Source: Phaeobacter piscinae
GTDB taxonomy: Bacteria; Pseudomonadota; Alphaproteobacteria; Rhodobacterales; Rhodobacteraceae
Direction of reading: 5' to 3'
DNA: 64,000 nt
Assembly (NCBI RefSeq): GCF_002407245.1
Contig: NZ_CP010682.1
Coordinates: 157,389-221,388, forward strand
The notes under the pieces were generated by a model. That model was not told where the DNA came from, did no database searches, and saw only the letters and a list, made by a program, of their open reading frames with translations. The translations under genes were made by a program, and so were the position numbers. Below are positions 52,801-60,716 of this stretch, one piece after another. How positions within the stretch are numbered: the first letter of the stretch is position 1; each line of letters starts with the position of its first letter.

Positions 52801-53900
52801 AACTGGCGTTCTGGCAGGCCGTGGACTACGCCGCCCTGCCGCTGCCCAAGCAACTGGAGGCGATTGCGACTCTGCGCGACCTCTTTGTCACGGACATCTA
52901 TGTCGAAGCTGAGAAGGTGAATATTCTTGCAGGCTTCACCATGGGCGAGGCCAGCGCCGCCGCATCAGGTGACTCTGCGCTGCGTGCCCATCTGATGCAT
53001 GCCGAACTGCCCAATGCACCGTCCAGCCTGCTGGCATCCTGCACCGGGCCGATGGCCGAAAGCCGCGCACAGGTTCTGATGGGGCATCGGTCAATCTTTG
53101 ACTATGAGCTGTCGGCACCACGCTACAAGGAAGCCCCCAGCCTGCTCGCGTCGCTGCTCGACAGTTCGGTAGAGCCGATCAGTGGCACCGTCACTCCCCC
53201 GGCAAACCTGCCCGAGGATCTGCGTGACACGCTGGATCTGGCGATTGCCTATCAGGATCTGAAGGAGCAGGCCAAGCACGAGGCCCTGCGGGTTCTGGCA
53301 GAGTTGCGCCGGGCGTTGCTGGCACTTGGTAGCCGCTCCGGTCTGGGTGACTTGGTATTTTATCTGGACATGGATGAGATCATGATCGGCAACTGGGACC
53401 AGCCCACAGCGCTGAAAGATCAGGCCACAGCCCGCAAGCACCGTGAGGAGCTGCGCAAGCCATCCGCGCCGACCGCAGTCAGTCTCACGCTGCGCGACTG
53501 TGAACTGCTGTCACTTGGGGCGCAGGCGGGATCCGGTGATGGCAGCCTCGGAGGCACCTGTGTCGCGGGCAGCGGCAGTGTTGAGGCCCGCGTGTTCTGG
53601 ATCGAGGATGAAACCGCCATTGGCCCTGATGTCTTTGACGGTTTTCAGGATGGCGATATCCTCGCCTGCCGCATGATCAACCCCGCTTGGCTGCCCTATG
53701 TGCAGCGGTCGGGAGCCGTCCTCAGCGAGGTTGGCGGCTGGCTCAGCCATATGGCGATTGTCGCGCGTGAGAAGGACATTCTGATGCTGGTGGCCTGCAA
53801 GGGGCTCGACCAGCTGGCCCATGGTGAACGGATCACCGTGGCAGAGGATGGATCAATCACGCAAAGCAACGCGTCAGACCTGCAAGTGGTATCCGCTTAA
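49875..53900 (+). CDS. Membrane fusion: rhodanese x2, YidC/Oxa1-like domain, PEP-synthase/RPH-type dikinase
   Basis: A 1341-residue protein. Residues 14-33 form a signal or first helix, and about 40-66 and 83-100 are further helices. Rhodanese 1 is at 146-243 (C207 in CHNGNRS); rhodanese 2 is at 264-365 (C331 in CYDRRSC). Residues about 400-590 align with YidC/Oxa1: R418 in LITRIMILPVALKSE matches the conserved Arg of E. coli YidC, then MKALKERLADDPVRKARAVQ, QAFYADKGLTPMKNL and FLWMADLGLPDPLFIMPVLF. Residues 605-845 are a PPDK-type ATP-binding domain (AVRSSASNEDGADQSFAG, VVQEMVQAEYAGVLFTQDPM, IVQSRDI). Residues 846-1215 are an uncharacterised middle region, and 1220-1330 is the swivelling His domain (H1292 in GGWLSHMAIVAREKD). 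There is no TIM-barrel domain, as in rifampin phosphotransferases. The frame is intact and codon use is normal for the window. The chemical task is unknown; a membrane-linked phosphotransfer or sulfur-linked reaction is possible. Confidence 0.92.
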   Translation: MIPQCIHTRSSVSRLLLAVLFSSALAPAAAWAIPSPELVIGSVSSLSQVLAVGVAMVSGLGAVVAAKLGLQPKGKTESKRYPVKLITGLVLAALALAMLNYWQFTTQRAVEQARLQATLVRPAQFDGTKIKDATLKETSFSRQSDHPLAMSTADAATALDDGQTLFYDIRETGENAMGTLPGATHIRFPDFLQSRPVQPGQKVVLFCHNGNRSSETCAKLAAMGIDCSFIAGGIEKWIVEGRDFSDKDVKTLSDLRAIPDYPGRDVLLSTADFTTLMTTEDLQIVDTRYPGDFDAGHLPGAVNIPIRKMTTADLMQRISELDPSKPTLAACYDRRSCFMSQVLGLELAQKGFDFRGRYTLPWEYFIAPAPKPHVQAWLADQQSGLWDKAISGLATALLWVHERSHILLGLLALSLITRIMILPVALKSERDQITTAETADEMKALKERLADDPVRKARAVQAFYADKGLTPMKNLSALLFLPVMMLGVSAAQEASASLQTPFLWMADLGLPDPLFIMPVLFCALAAVYLLWAVAKTKRQKLLWMVLGMPALFAMVFSLSGAANTYLCFSLTLLLVQRAYVTGMHRQLGDAIALRAHKRRLAKLPRGVIPMGYTEELEHAGNKALRLSILRNAGLPVPGGVIVRSDAIHDYRDMSDAQKDAFAAKVFGLAGGKPVAVRSSASNEDGADQSFAGVFESVLDVTADSMRAALDEVVTSFSSDRAASYAGDGDSTDQGNIVVQEMVQAEYAGVLFTQDPMAPGMCMIEWVEGCGEDLVSGRVTPTSLRFGRYTGLPASEDQDQTLDMAPLLALGQHIEETFGAPQDVEWAYANGQFQIVQSRDITTLSLGTEQEQTRLAEWRDLLDHYADADPDQTILEQDEMSEVLPRPTPLSFSLMGSLWSPGGSVDLACRALSVPYNLPEGRAGHLVNLFGKTYVDVDLKEQMTLKLTATKAKQLRKQARPMIDRFHAEVLPRLSDQLAFWQAVDYAALPLPKQLEAIATLRDLFVTDIYVEAEKVNILAGFTMGEASAAASGDSALRAHLMHAELPNAPSSLLASCTGPMAESRAQVLMGHRSIFDYELSAPRYKEAPSLLASLLDSSVEPISGTVTPPANLPEDLRDTLDLAIAYQDLKEQAKHEALRVLAELRRALLALGSRSGLGDLVFYLDMDEIMIGNWDQPTALKDQATARKHREELRKPSAPTAVSLTLRDCELLSLGAQAGSGDGSLGGTCVAGSGSVEARVFWIEDETAIGPDVFDGFQDGDILACRMINPAWLPYVQRSGAVLSEVGGWLSHMAIVAREKDILMLVACKGLDQLAHGERITVAEDGSITQSNASDLQVVSA

Positions 53901-53914
53901 CAGATCAACGCATC

Positions 53915-53954
53915 TGCCCCCGCCGGACCGACCAACGGTCCCCCGGCGGGGGCA
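53915..53954 (+). terminator. 12-bp GC hairpin after the fusion gene
   Basis: TGCCCCCGCCGG and CCGGCGGGGGCA pair perfectly, with a nested ACCG/CGGT stem inside. It begins 15 bases after the stop codon and is followed by AAACAT rather than U, so it is a very stable hairpin of uncertain terminator function. Confidence 0.55.
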
Positions 53955-54006
53955 AAACATATGTTCCGCCTTGCACTCTATCACACAAATGGTCTGAACT
54001 GCCGGT

Positions 54007-54915
54007 ATGGACCCGCACCTTGATCCCCGACAGACCCATCGCCTGCTCGATCAGCTAAGAACCCAGATCGACAGCCTGCCCCCGGCCCTCTCGGCGGCGG
54101 CGAAATACATCATCGACACGCCCGGAGACTTCGGGCTTGATCCGATCCGTGTCTCCGCGAGCAAGGCCGGCGTCAGTGCCAATTCACTTGTCCGGCTGGC
54201 CGCACATCTTGGTTTTGACAGTTTCGAAGCCCTGCGCGCTCCCTTTCGTGCCGCACTGACCACCGAACGCGAGGGCGGTCTGGGTCTTGGTTGGCTGGAT
54301 CGGTTGGAACAGACCGCCGACACCGCCCGTCACGGTCGCATTGCCCGCAATGAGGTAAACATCGTGGCCAGGTCCCTGCGGCTGATGACCCCGGACCGGA
54401 CCGCCGCCATTGTCACCGCACTCAGCTCGGCGCGGCGCTGCTATGTGACCGCGACCCGCGCCAGCTACGCCCTGGCCTATTATTTTCACTACGTCGGGCG
54501 CATGGCCTTGCCCAGTCTGGATCTGGTGCCCCGTCACATGGGTGCTGCGGTTGACGAACTGATGGAGATCGACGCAGAGGATTGCCTGATCGCCATGACC
54601 TTCGCCCCCTATTCCTCTGAAACGTTGCAAGCCCTGCGGCTGGCCCGCAGCAAGGGGGCGACGCTGATCCTGATCTCCGACAGCGAAGTTATCGCGCCGG
54701 GACTACAGCCGGACCACCTGTTACTGGTCGCGGATAACGCGTTGCACCCCTTTGGCGGCTACGCCGGCGCGATGGCTGTTCTGGATTGTCTGCTGACCCA
54801 TCTCGTCGATGCCGGAGGCCGGGATGCACAGGACAGGATCCGCACCTATGAGGCGCTGCGCGAAGACACCGGCGCCTATTGGCGCGGGGGCAAGCTGCCG
54901 AAGGTTCCAAAATAG
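54007..54915 (+). CDS. MurR/RpiR-family transcriptional regulator
   Basis: A 302-residue regulator. N-terminal RpiR helix-turn-helix (LSAAAKYIIDTPGDFGLDPI, ASKAGVSANSLVRLAAHLGF) and a C-terminal SIS domain for a phosphosugar or similar ligand (CYVTATRASYALAYYFHYVG, LIAMTFAPYSSETLQALRLA). It follows the fusion gene on the same strand after the GC hairpin and converges with the UDP-sugar dehydrogenase gene. The target operon cannot be told; the dehydrogenase and the dikinase are both candidates. Confidence 0.9.
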   Translation: MDPHLDPRQTHRLLDQLRTQIDSLPPALSAAAKYIIDTPGDFGLDPIRVSASKAGVSANSLVRLAAHLGFDSFEALRAPFRAALTTEREGGLGLGWLDRLEQTADTARHGRIARNEVNIVARSLRLMTPDRTAAIVTALSSARRCYVTATRASYALAYYFHYVGRMALPSLDLVPRHMGAAVDELMEIDAEDCLIAMTFAPYSSETLQALRLARSKGATLILISDSEVIAPGLQPDHLLLVADNALHPFGGYAGAMAVLDCLLTHLVDAGGRDAQDRIRTYEALREDTGAYWRGGKLPKVPK

Positions 54916-54940
54916 TCTGTATTAGAGACTATGCCGCCGT

Positions 54941-56212
54941 TCAGAGCCGCAGGTCTGACTGATCCGGCATCAGCACATACTTCAGATCATAGAGCAGCGC
55001 ATCAGCCCGGCCCAAGGCCCGGATCTGCGCAGCGCCCATGTCGCGAAACTCCTGATGGGCCACCGCCAGGACCATGCCATCATAACTGCCCGCCTGCGGC
55101 TCAGCGACGAGATCCACGCCGTATTCAGCCCGTGCTTCATCAGGGTCCGCGTGGGGATCATAGACATCCACTGTCAGGCCAAACTCCTCAAGGCAACGCA
55201 CGACGTCGATCACCCGTGTATTGCGCAAATCAGGGCAGTTTTCCTTGAAGGTCAGCCCCATCACCAGCACCCGCGCATCAGCAACCGCCATCTTGCGTTT
55301 CAGCATGGACTTGACCATCTGGCTGGCAACATAGGACCCCATTCCGTCATTCAGACGCCGCCCTGCCAACAGGATTTCGGGGTGATAGCCCAGCTTTTCT
55401 GCCTTGTGGGTCAGGTAATAGGGGTCAACGCCGATGCAGTGTCCGCCCACCAAACCCGGGCGAAAATTAAGAAAATTCCACTTCGTCCCCGCCGCGCGCA
55501 GAACCGCTTCGGTATCGATATCCATGCGATTGAAGATCTTGGCCAGCTCATTGATCAGCGCGATGTTGATATCACGTTGGCTGTTCTCGATCACTTTGGC
55601 GGCCTCGGCCACGCGAATGCTCTCAGCCTTGTGGGTGCCCGCCGTCACAATCTCACGGTATAGCGCGTCCACCCGATCCGCTGTCTCCGGGGTCGAACCG
55701 GAGGTGACTTTGACGATATCCGGCAGGCGGCGCGTCTTGTCACCGGGATTGATCCGTTCCGGGCTATAGCCCGCATAGAAATCACGGTTGAAGGTCAGTC
55801 CGGACAAGTGTTCCAGAACGGGCACGCAGTCCTCTTCGGTGGCGCCGGGGTAGACCGTCGATTCATAGATCACCAGATCGCCGGGTTTCAGCACTCGCCC
55901 AACCGTTTCAGACGCGCGCAGCAGCGGCGTCAGATCCGGCCGGCGGCTGTCGTCGATCGGGGTCGGGACGGTCACAATGAAGATCGTGCAGTCGGCGATC
56001 TCCGCAGGGTCAGCGGTCAGTGTCAGATGCTCAGCGCTGGACAAGGCCTCGGCACTGATCTCGCGGGTGCTGTCCTGACCGGCCCGCAACGCGTCAATAC
56101 GCTCGGCGCTGATATCAAACCCGACCACCGGACGGGATTTGCCAAACTCAACCGCCAGCGGCAGCCCGACATAGCCAAGCCCGATCACGCAAATCCGTTC
56201 TGTCCCGCTCAT
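54941..56212 (-). CDS. UDP-N-acetylhexosamine/UDP-sugar 6-dehydrogenase (TviB/WbpA type)
   Basis: A 423-residue dehydrogenase of the UDP-glucose/GDP-mannose dehydrogenase family. NAD-binding [20 protein letters not shown], then [36 protein letters not shown], the substrate-binding [16 protein letters not shown] and [20 protein letters not shown], where the Cys is the catalytic nucleophile, and the C-terminal [20 protein letters not shown] segment ([20 protein letters not shown]). The [16 protein letters not shown] spacing and length favour UDP-N-acetyl-hexosamine dehydrogenases (TviB, WbpA, WbpO) over UDP-glucose dehydrogenase. It is usual in surface polysaccharide synthesis, but no other polysaccharide genes lie in the window. 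Confidence 0.88.
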   Translation of the reverse strand: MSGTERICVIGLGYVGLPLAVEFGKSRPVVGFDISAERIDALRAGQDSTREISAEALSSAEHLTLTADPAEIADCTIFIVTVPTPIDDSRRPDLTPLLRASETVGRVLKPGDLVIYESTVYPGATEEDCVPVLEHLSGLTFNRDFYAGYSPERINPGDKTRRLPDIVKVTSGSTPETADRVDALYREIVTAGTHKAESIRVAEAAKVIENSQRDINIALINELAKIFNRMDIDTEAVLRAAGTKWNFLNFRPGLVGGHCIGVDPYYLTHKAEKLGYHPEILLAGRRLNDGMGSYVASQMVKSMLKRKMAVADARVLVMGLTFKENCPDLRNTRVIDVVRCLEEFGLTVDVYDPHADPDEARAEYGVDLVAEPQAGSYDGMVLAVAHQEFRDMGAAQIRALGRADALLYDLKYVLMPDQSDLRL

Positions 56213-56333
56213 GCCGCTGCCTCAATGGTCTTTGTCCGCCCGATTGCCTTTCATAAGGGGCCTCAGCGCCAAGTTTCAACCATATGCGGGCAGATCCCTC
56301 CCGAAACCGGGAGAGATCCACGTTTGGGCTGCT

Positions 56334-57116
56334 TCAGAAGCGCAGCGACAGGCAGGACATGCCGCCGTCAAGCTTGGCACATTCCGTGTTGCTGATCTGA
56401 ACGACCTCAAACCCCTCCCGGTCCAGCATCTCTGCCGTGCGTGGGAAATCCGCCGCCATCAGCACCAGATTGTTGTAGCGGATGGCGTTGGCAGCTGCTT
56501 CTTCACCCTCAGCCACATGCAGCACCCGGTAGCCCTCAAAACAACCGGACGCATCCAGCCGTTTGGTGGACAAAATGGTCTCACCGTCCATCAACGAACA
56601 ATCTGTCTTGAAGTGCAGCACCTCCTCTGGTGTGAAAACTTCGCGCAGGCTGTGGCCCCAGTCGGCGACAATCTCCGCCAGCTCCGCAACGCCCGCCGCA
56701 TCAGTCCTAGCCGAGCGACCGACAAGGATTTCGCGCTCCGTGACCAGAATATCGCCGCCTTCGATAAATCCAGGGCCTTTGATCTCGCGCACCTCATCAT
56801 AGCACTGGCGCAGGGTTGGCGCCATTTCGGCCACCTCTCCCAGTCGCGACGGCGCGCCGGGACGCATCAGCACCGCGCCTTTCGGCAGGCAAAGCGCTGT
56901 GTCCTCCACAAAAACCGCATCCGGGAAGGCTTCCAGCGGCGGCAGTTCGATCACCTCGGCACCCGTGCTTTTCAGGGCGGCGACATAATCGGCATGGGCG
57001 GCCAGCATCTTGTCCAGATCGGGGGTGCCGATGTCCTCCGCGCGCAGCCCATCCGTGATGCTGGAGGCCGGGCGGCGGGTGATGGCGCGGGTGAATTCAT
57101 AGGTAGGGTTGGTCAT
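56334..57116 (-). CDS. Dimethylarginine dimethylaminohydrolase-like (DDAH) guanidine-modifying enzyme
   Basis: A 260-residue member of the guanidino-group modifying superfamily. Features: FPDAVFVEDTALCLPKGAVL, GPGFIEGGDILVTEREILVG, VLHFKTDCSLMDGE with the catalytic His, and the near-C-terminal nucleophile C255 in LDGGMSCLSLRF. DDAH converts N-omega,N-omega-dimethylarginine to citrulline and dimethylamine; related enzymes hydrolyse arginine or other guanidines. It is last in an operon with an arginine-type transaminase and a 2-ketoarginine decarboxylase, so it may act on a guanidino intermediate (for example 4-guanidinobutyrate or dimethylarginine). Exact substrate is not proven. Confidence 0.85.
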   Translation of the reverse strand: MTNPTYEFTRAITRRPASSITDGLRAEDIGTPDLDKMLAAHADYVAALKSTGAEVIELPPLEAFPDAVFVEDTALCLPKGAVLMRPGAPSRLGEVAEMAPTLRQCYDEVREIKGPGFIEGGDILVTEREILVGRSARTDAAGVAELAEIVADWGHSLREVFTPEEVLHFKTDCSLMDGETILSTKRLDASGCFEGYRVLHVAEGEEAAANAIRYNNLVLMAADFPRTAEMLDREGFEVVQISNTECAKLDGGMSCLSLRF

Positions 57117-57119
57117 ATC

Positions 57120-58784
57120 TCAGTCCTTTGTCGCCAGTGTTGGCAGGAATTTGGGGGTGGTGATTTCGATCATTCGGGGGCCGGTTTCCATCGCCGCGCT
57201 CTTCACTGCGGCGGCAACCTCCTGCGGATCCGCCGAAACTGAACGATGCGAGATCCCGAAGGAGCGTGCCGTTGCTGCAAAATCCGGTGGTGTCGGATCG
57301 CAGCCAACCACCGGCACGCCGACATCCTGCATGGACCGGGCAATTTCCTGATAACCGTGGTTGTTCCAGACGATGAACGTGATCGGCAAAGCCTCATCAA
57401 CCGCCGTCATAATCTCGGGCAGCGAAAACTGCGCGCCGCCATCGCCGGTGATACAGATGACAGGTGTCTCAGGTGCGGCAACGGCCGCACCAATGGCCGC
57501 AGGTATACCATAGCCAAGCGCGCCATAGCCGGTTGCTGCATTGAACCAGCCGCCGGGCCGGTCGTGGTCATAGTAAAGGTTCCCCGCATAGATCGGCTGG
57601 GCGGAATCGCCAACGACAATTGCCCCCGGCACCGCCGCGCGCAGCGCGTTCAGCACCGTAACCTGAGCGCGATAACTCTCGCCGATTTCGTCCCAGGCAG
57701 CCGTCCGGGTCTGTTCAGCCGATCCGATGCCCCAATCGGTTGGGCTATGCACATCCGGTTTCCACTCAGCCAGCACCGCCGACAAAACAGCCGCAACATC
57801 ATCCTGGATCGCTAGCTCCGCCCTGTGGCGCGCCAGCTGATCCGCACAAAGGTCGACCCGGATCAACCCTGGCATCTGCGGCATGGTTCCGGTGGCATAC
57901 ATATCGTAATCTGTCGGTCCCAGCTCAGTGCCAAGTGCCAACACCATATCCGCCGCCTCGATCAATTCGCGTACCGAGCCGAGGCTCGGGCTGGCAGGCA
58001 TCGACAACGGGTGGTCAAACATCACACCGCGGGCATTAACGGTCTGGACCACGGGCGCGCCCAGATATTCTGCCAGCTGACGCACTTGATCAGCACAGAA
58101 CCGCGCGCCGCCCCCGGCCAGGATCACGGGACGTTCCGCTGCGGTCAGGCGCTGCATCAGCGCCGCCAGATCTGCCGGGGATACACGCCCCCTGCCCTGC
58201 TCATCAGTTGGGATAGTTTCTTGCCCAGTGTCCTCCTCGGCGGCAACCCCTGCGATATCCAGCGGGATCTGCACATGGGTGGGACCGGGCCGAGACAGCG
58301 CAGCGCCCGAAATTGGTGCAAATGCCTGATCCAAAGCGGGCGTCAGCTGCTGCGGTGCCGCAACATGCTCTGACCTCAGCGCAACCATCTTCGCAAGGGC
58401 ATGCTGATCCGGCAACTCATGCAGATGGCCCATTCCTTGCCCCAGAGAGCCGCTCTCGTTCACACCCGACACCACCAGCATCGGCACCGAATCCGCCCGC
58501 GCCTGCGCCATTGGGGTCAGCGTGTTGGTCAGCCCCGGCCCCGTGATGACAAAGGCAACGCCAGGCCGACCGGACACCCGTGCATATCCATCCGCCATAA
58601 ACCCGGCCCCCTGTTCATGGCGCGGCGTGATATGGCGAAGATCAGATTTCCCGAGCCCACGGTAAAGCTCGACCGTATGCACTCCCGGTATGCCAAAGAC
58701 ATGTTGCACACCGCGTGCGGCCAGTTCCTCAACCAGCGCCTCACCAACTGTGGGTGTAGCGGTTTTGTGATCCCCCATGGTCAT
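57120..58784 (-). CDS. aruI: Thiamine-diphosphate decarboxylase, probable 5-guanidino-2-oxopentanoate decarboxylase
   Basis: A 554-residue ThDP enzyme of the acetolactate synthase/benzoylformate decarboxylase fold. N-terminal PYR domain with GIPGVHTVELYRGL and the catalytic Glu in TPRHEQGAGFMADGYAR; the central domain binds a nucleotide-like space; the C-terminal PP domain has ITGDGGAQFSLPEIMTAVDE and FIVWNNHGYQEI for Mg-ThDP. In context this is AruI, which decarboxylates 2-ketoarginine to 4-guanidinobutyraldehyde. The gene overlaps the aminotransferase stop (ATGA) and is 3 bases from the DDAH gene. The assignment to AruI rests on the overall pattern and on the neighbouring aminotransferase. 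Confidence 0.82.
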   Translation of the reverse strand: MTMGDHKTATPTVGEALVEELAARGVQHVFGIPGVHTVELYRGLGKSDLRHITPRHEQGAGFMADGYARVSGRPGVAFVITGPGLTNTLTPMAQARADSVPMLVVSGVNESGSLGQGMGHLHELPDQHALAKMVALRSEHVAAPQQLTPALDQAFAPISGAALSRPGPTHVQIPLDIAGVAAEEDTGQETIPTDEQGRGRVSPADLAALMQRLTAAERPVILAGGGARFCADQVRQLAEYLGAPVVQTVNARGVMFDHPLSMPASPSLGSVRELIEAADMVLALGTELGPTDYDMYATGTMPQMPGLIRVDLCADQLARHRAELAIQDDVAAVLSAVLAEWKPDVHSPTDWGIGSAEQTRTAAWDEIGESYRAQVTVLNALRAAVPGAIVVGDSAQPIYAGNLYYDHDRPGGWFNAATGYGALGYGIPAAIGAAVAAPETPVICITGDGGAQFSLPEIMTAVDEALPITFIVWNNHGYQEIARSMQDVGVPVVGCDPTPPDFAATARSFGISHRSVSADPQEVAAAVKSAAMETGPRMIEITTPKFLPTLATKD

Positions 58785-59968
58785 GCGACCTCCGCTGATG
58801 TGCGGCTGGCATGATCCACGATACGCGTCAGCGCGCGATCAAATGCGTCATCCTCAATCGTGAGTGCCACCCGCACCCAGCCCCGCAAGCTCTCGCCGAA
58901 GGATGATCCCGGCATCACAGCAACCCCGGCGCTGTGCAACAGGTCCTGCGCATAGGCGTCACCGTCCAGACCGGTTGCTGCCACATCAATCATGGCAAAC
59001 ATGCCAGCCTCCGGGCTTTGCACCCGCAAAGCCGTGTCGCGGTGCAACCGCTCTGCCAGCTTTGCCGCACGCGCTGCAAATCGTCTGCGCATCCCCTCCG
59101 CCACGGGCGAACCTTCGCGCACCGCCTGCTCCGTCATATCCGCGATGAAAGGCTGATTGCCGAACAGCATCGTCTCCGACAGCGGCAGCAACCCGTCACA
59201 GAAGGCCGTGCTGGCAATACACCAGCCACTGCGGAACCCCGGCGCCGCATGTGATTTGGAGATCGACGACACCACAATCACCCGATCGGCAAAGGCCGCG
59301 CGCGCCAGCGGCGACACAAATTCCGCCGCGTCAAACACCAGCTGCTCGTAAACCTCATCTGAGATGATCCACAGGTCGTGCACCTCCGCCAGCCGTCCAA
59401 TGGCGTCGAGATCCTCAACCGTCAGAATGGACCCCGTAGGATTGTGCGGTGTGGTCAGCAGAATGACGCGGCTGCGGGGTGTGATTTTCTCTGCGATATC
59501 ATCGGCCTGCATCCGAAACCCATGCTCGGGCCGCAACGGAACCGGCACCATGTCGGCGCCACTTGCCCGGATCACGCCTTCATAGGTGGCGTACATGGGA
59601 TCGCCCACCAGAACCTCGTCCCCGTGCTCGGCGACCCCCATCAGGACCGCATAAAGCGCGGTCTGTGTGCCCGGAAAGCACAGCACGTTGTTCGGCCCCA
59701 AAGCCCGCCCGGTGCTGGCGCTGTAGCGTGTTGCAAGGGCCTGGCGCAGGTTGGCCTCGCCGCGCCCGTCCGAATAGCCGGTGCGCCCGGCCATCATCGC
59801 GGCGCCGGCGGTCTGCATCAGCGCCCCAGGTGTGGGCACATCCGGTTCGCCAATGGTCATCTCGATGATATCCGCACCGGCGGCGATCATCTCGCGCGCG
59901 GTCAGATGCACCTCCCACTTGGCCCCGCCAAGCCCCGCCAGCCGCCTGGTCACATCGGTCATTCTCAT
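58781..59968 (-). CDS. PLP-dependent class I/II aminotransferase (arginine:pyruvate type)
   Basis: A 395-residue fold-type I aminotransferase. PLP Lys in SSISKSHAAPGFRSGW, phosphate-binding TGYSDGRGEANLRQALATRY nearby, the NPTGSILT Asn and SDEVYEQLVF Asp/Tyr, and the carboxylate-binding RGWVRVALT. In P. aeruginosa AruH transaminates arginine with pyruvate before AruI; this gene is coupled to an AruI-like gene and takes the same role by inference. It overlaps the upstream TetR stop and the downstream decarboxylase start. Confidence 0.88.
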   Translation of the reverse strand: MRMTDVTRRLAGLGGAKWEVHLTAREMIAAGADIIEMTIGEPDVPTPGALMQTAGAAMMAGRTGYSDGRGEANLRQALATRYSASTGRALGPNNVLCFPGTQTALYAVLMGVAEHGDEVLVGDPMYATYEGVIRASGADMVPVPLRPEHGFRMQADDIAEKITPRSRVILLTTPHNPTGSILTVEDLDAIGRLAEVHDLWIISDEVYEQLVFDAAEFVSPLARAAFADRVIVVSSISKSHAAPGFRSGWCIASTAFCDGLLPLSETMLFGNQPFIADMTEQAVREGSPVAEGMRRRFAARAAKLAERLHRDTALRVQSPEAGMFAMIDVAATGLDGDAYAQDLLHSAGVAVMPGSSFGESLRGWVRVALTIEDDAFDRALTRIVDHASRTSAEVA

Positions 59969-60612
59969 GGCTGTTCTGCCTTATGCTGCAAGTTCAATCC
60001 CAGAATTGCGCCCACGGATTCCAATCCGATCATCGGCAATTCGCCCTCTTCAAACGCCTCCGGCAAGGCACCGCCTTCCATCCAGAGCCCGTCGATCACC
60101 GCGTTACAGGCCACCGCCAAATGATGCAGCCGCGCCGCGTCGACGGGGGTCCCCGCCTCGTCCAGCGCGGCAGCGATCAACTCGCCCAGCTTGTCGCGAA
60201 AATAGTCATAGGTGCGTTGGTGGATCTGCCGCATCTGCGGATCCTGCTGCACTTTGTTCAAAAACCCGGCCCAAAGCGCCACCGCCGTCGGCTCCACCAC
60301 CGGTGGCAGCAAAGACGCCTCGACAAACCCCGCCAGACGGGCGCGGGCGGTTCCTTCCATCCCGGCAACCGGGGCAAAGGTCAGATCACTGATAAAGACC
60401 ATGTGATGCTCATAGGCGGCGGTCATCAGGTCTTCCTTGGAGGAAAAATAATGCCGGATCAGCCCCTGTGTCACATCCGCCCGCTCAGCAATATCGCGCA
60501 CGGTTGCGCCGCGCACACCTTTCTCGGCCACCAACTCCAAAGTTGCGAGGATCAGCGCCTCTTTCCGCTCCTGTGCGGTCGCGCGCTTAAATTTCCGGCG
60601 TTCACCTGACAC
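59965..60612 (-). CDS. TetR-family regulator of the guanidino catabolic operon
   Basis: About 215 residues. Helix-turn-helix ATVRDIAERADVTQGLIRHY at residues 35-60, then a helical domain similar to BetI-type C-termini. Start chosen at GTG 60612 behind GGAGAG; TTG 60624 is an upstream alternative. It overlaps the aminotransferase start by four bases, and a 26-bp palindrome lies between it and the divergent ABC transporter. It is likely an autorepressor that also controls the transporter. Confidence 0.88.
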   Translation of the reverse strand: MSGERRKFKRATAQERKEALILATLELVAEKGVRGATVRDIAERADVTQGLIRHYFSSKEDLMTAAYEHHMVFISDLTFAPVAGMEGTARARLAGFVEASLLPPVVEPTAVALWAGFLNKVQQDPQMRQIHQRTYDYFRDKLGELIAAALDEAGTPVDAARLHHLAVACNAVIDGLWMEGGALPEAFEEGELPMIGLESVGAILGLNLQHKAEQP

Positions 60613-60646
60613 GGGGCTCTCCAATGTGCTGCGCAGTCACGCTGTC

Positions 60647-60672
60647 AGTAATTATACACTTGCATAATTACT
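60647..60672. promoter_or_regulatory. TetR operator palindrome
   Basis: AGTAATTAT and ATAATTACT are perfect 9-bp arms separated by ACACTTGC, positioned midway between the divergent TetR gene and the ABC ATPase gene. The AT-rich arms overlap a likely -10 region. It is the strongest operator candidate in the window. Confidence 0.8.
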
Positions 60673-60716
60673 CCAAGTCAGCCTTACTACAAGCCGAAAT
60701 ATGAGGACATCAGAAA

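Noticed and set aside
54941..56212. Reading the UDP-sugar dehydrogenase as part of a polysaccharide cluster
   Set aside because: No glycosyltransferase or export gene lies near it in this window, so only the enzyme itself is reported.
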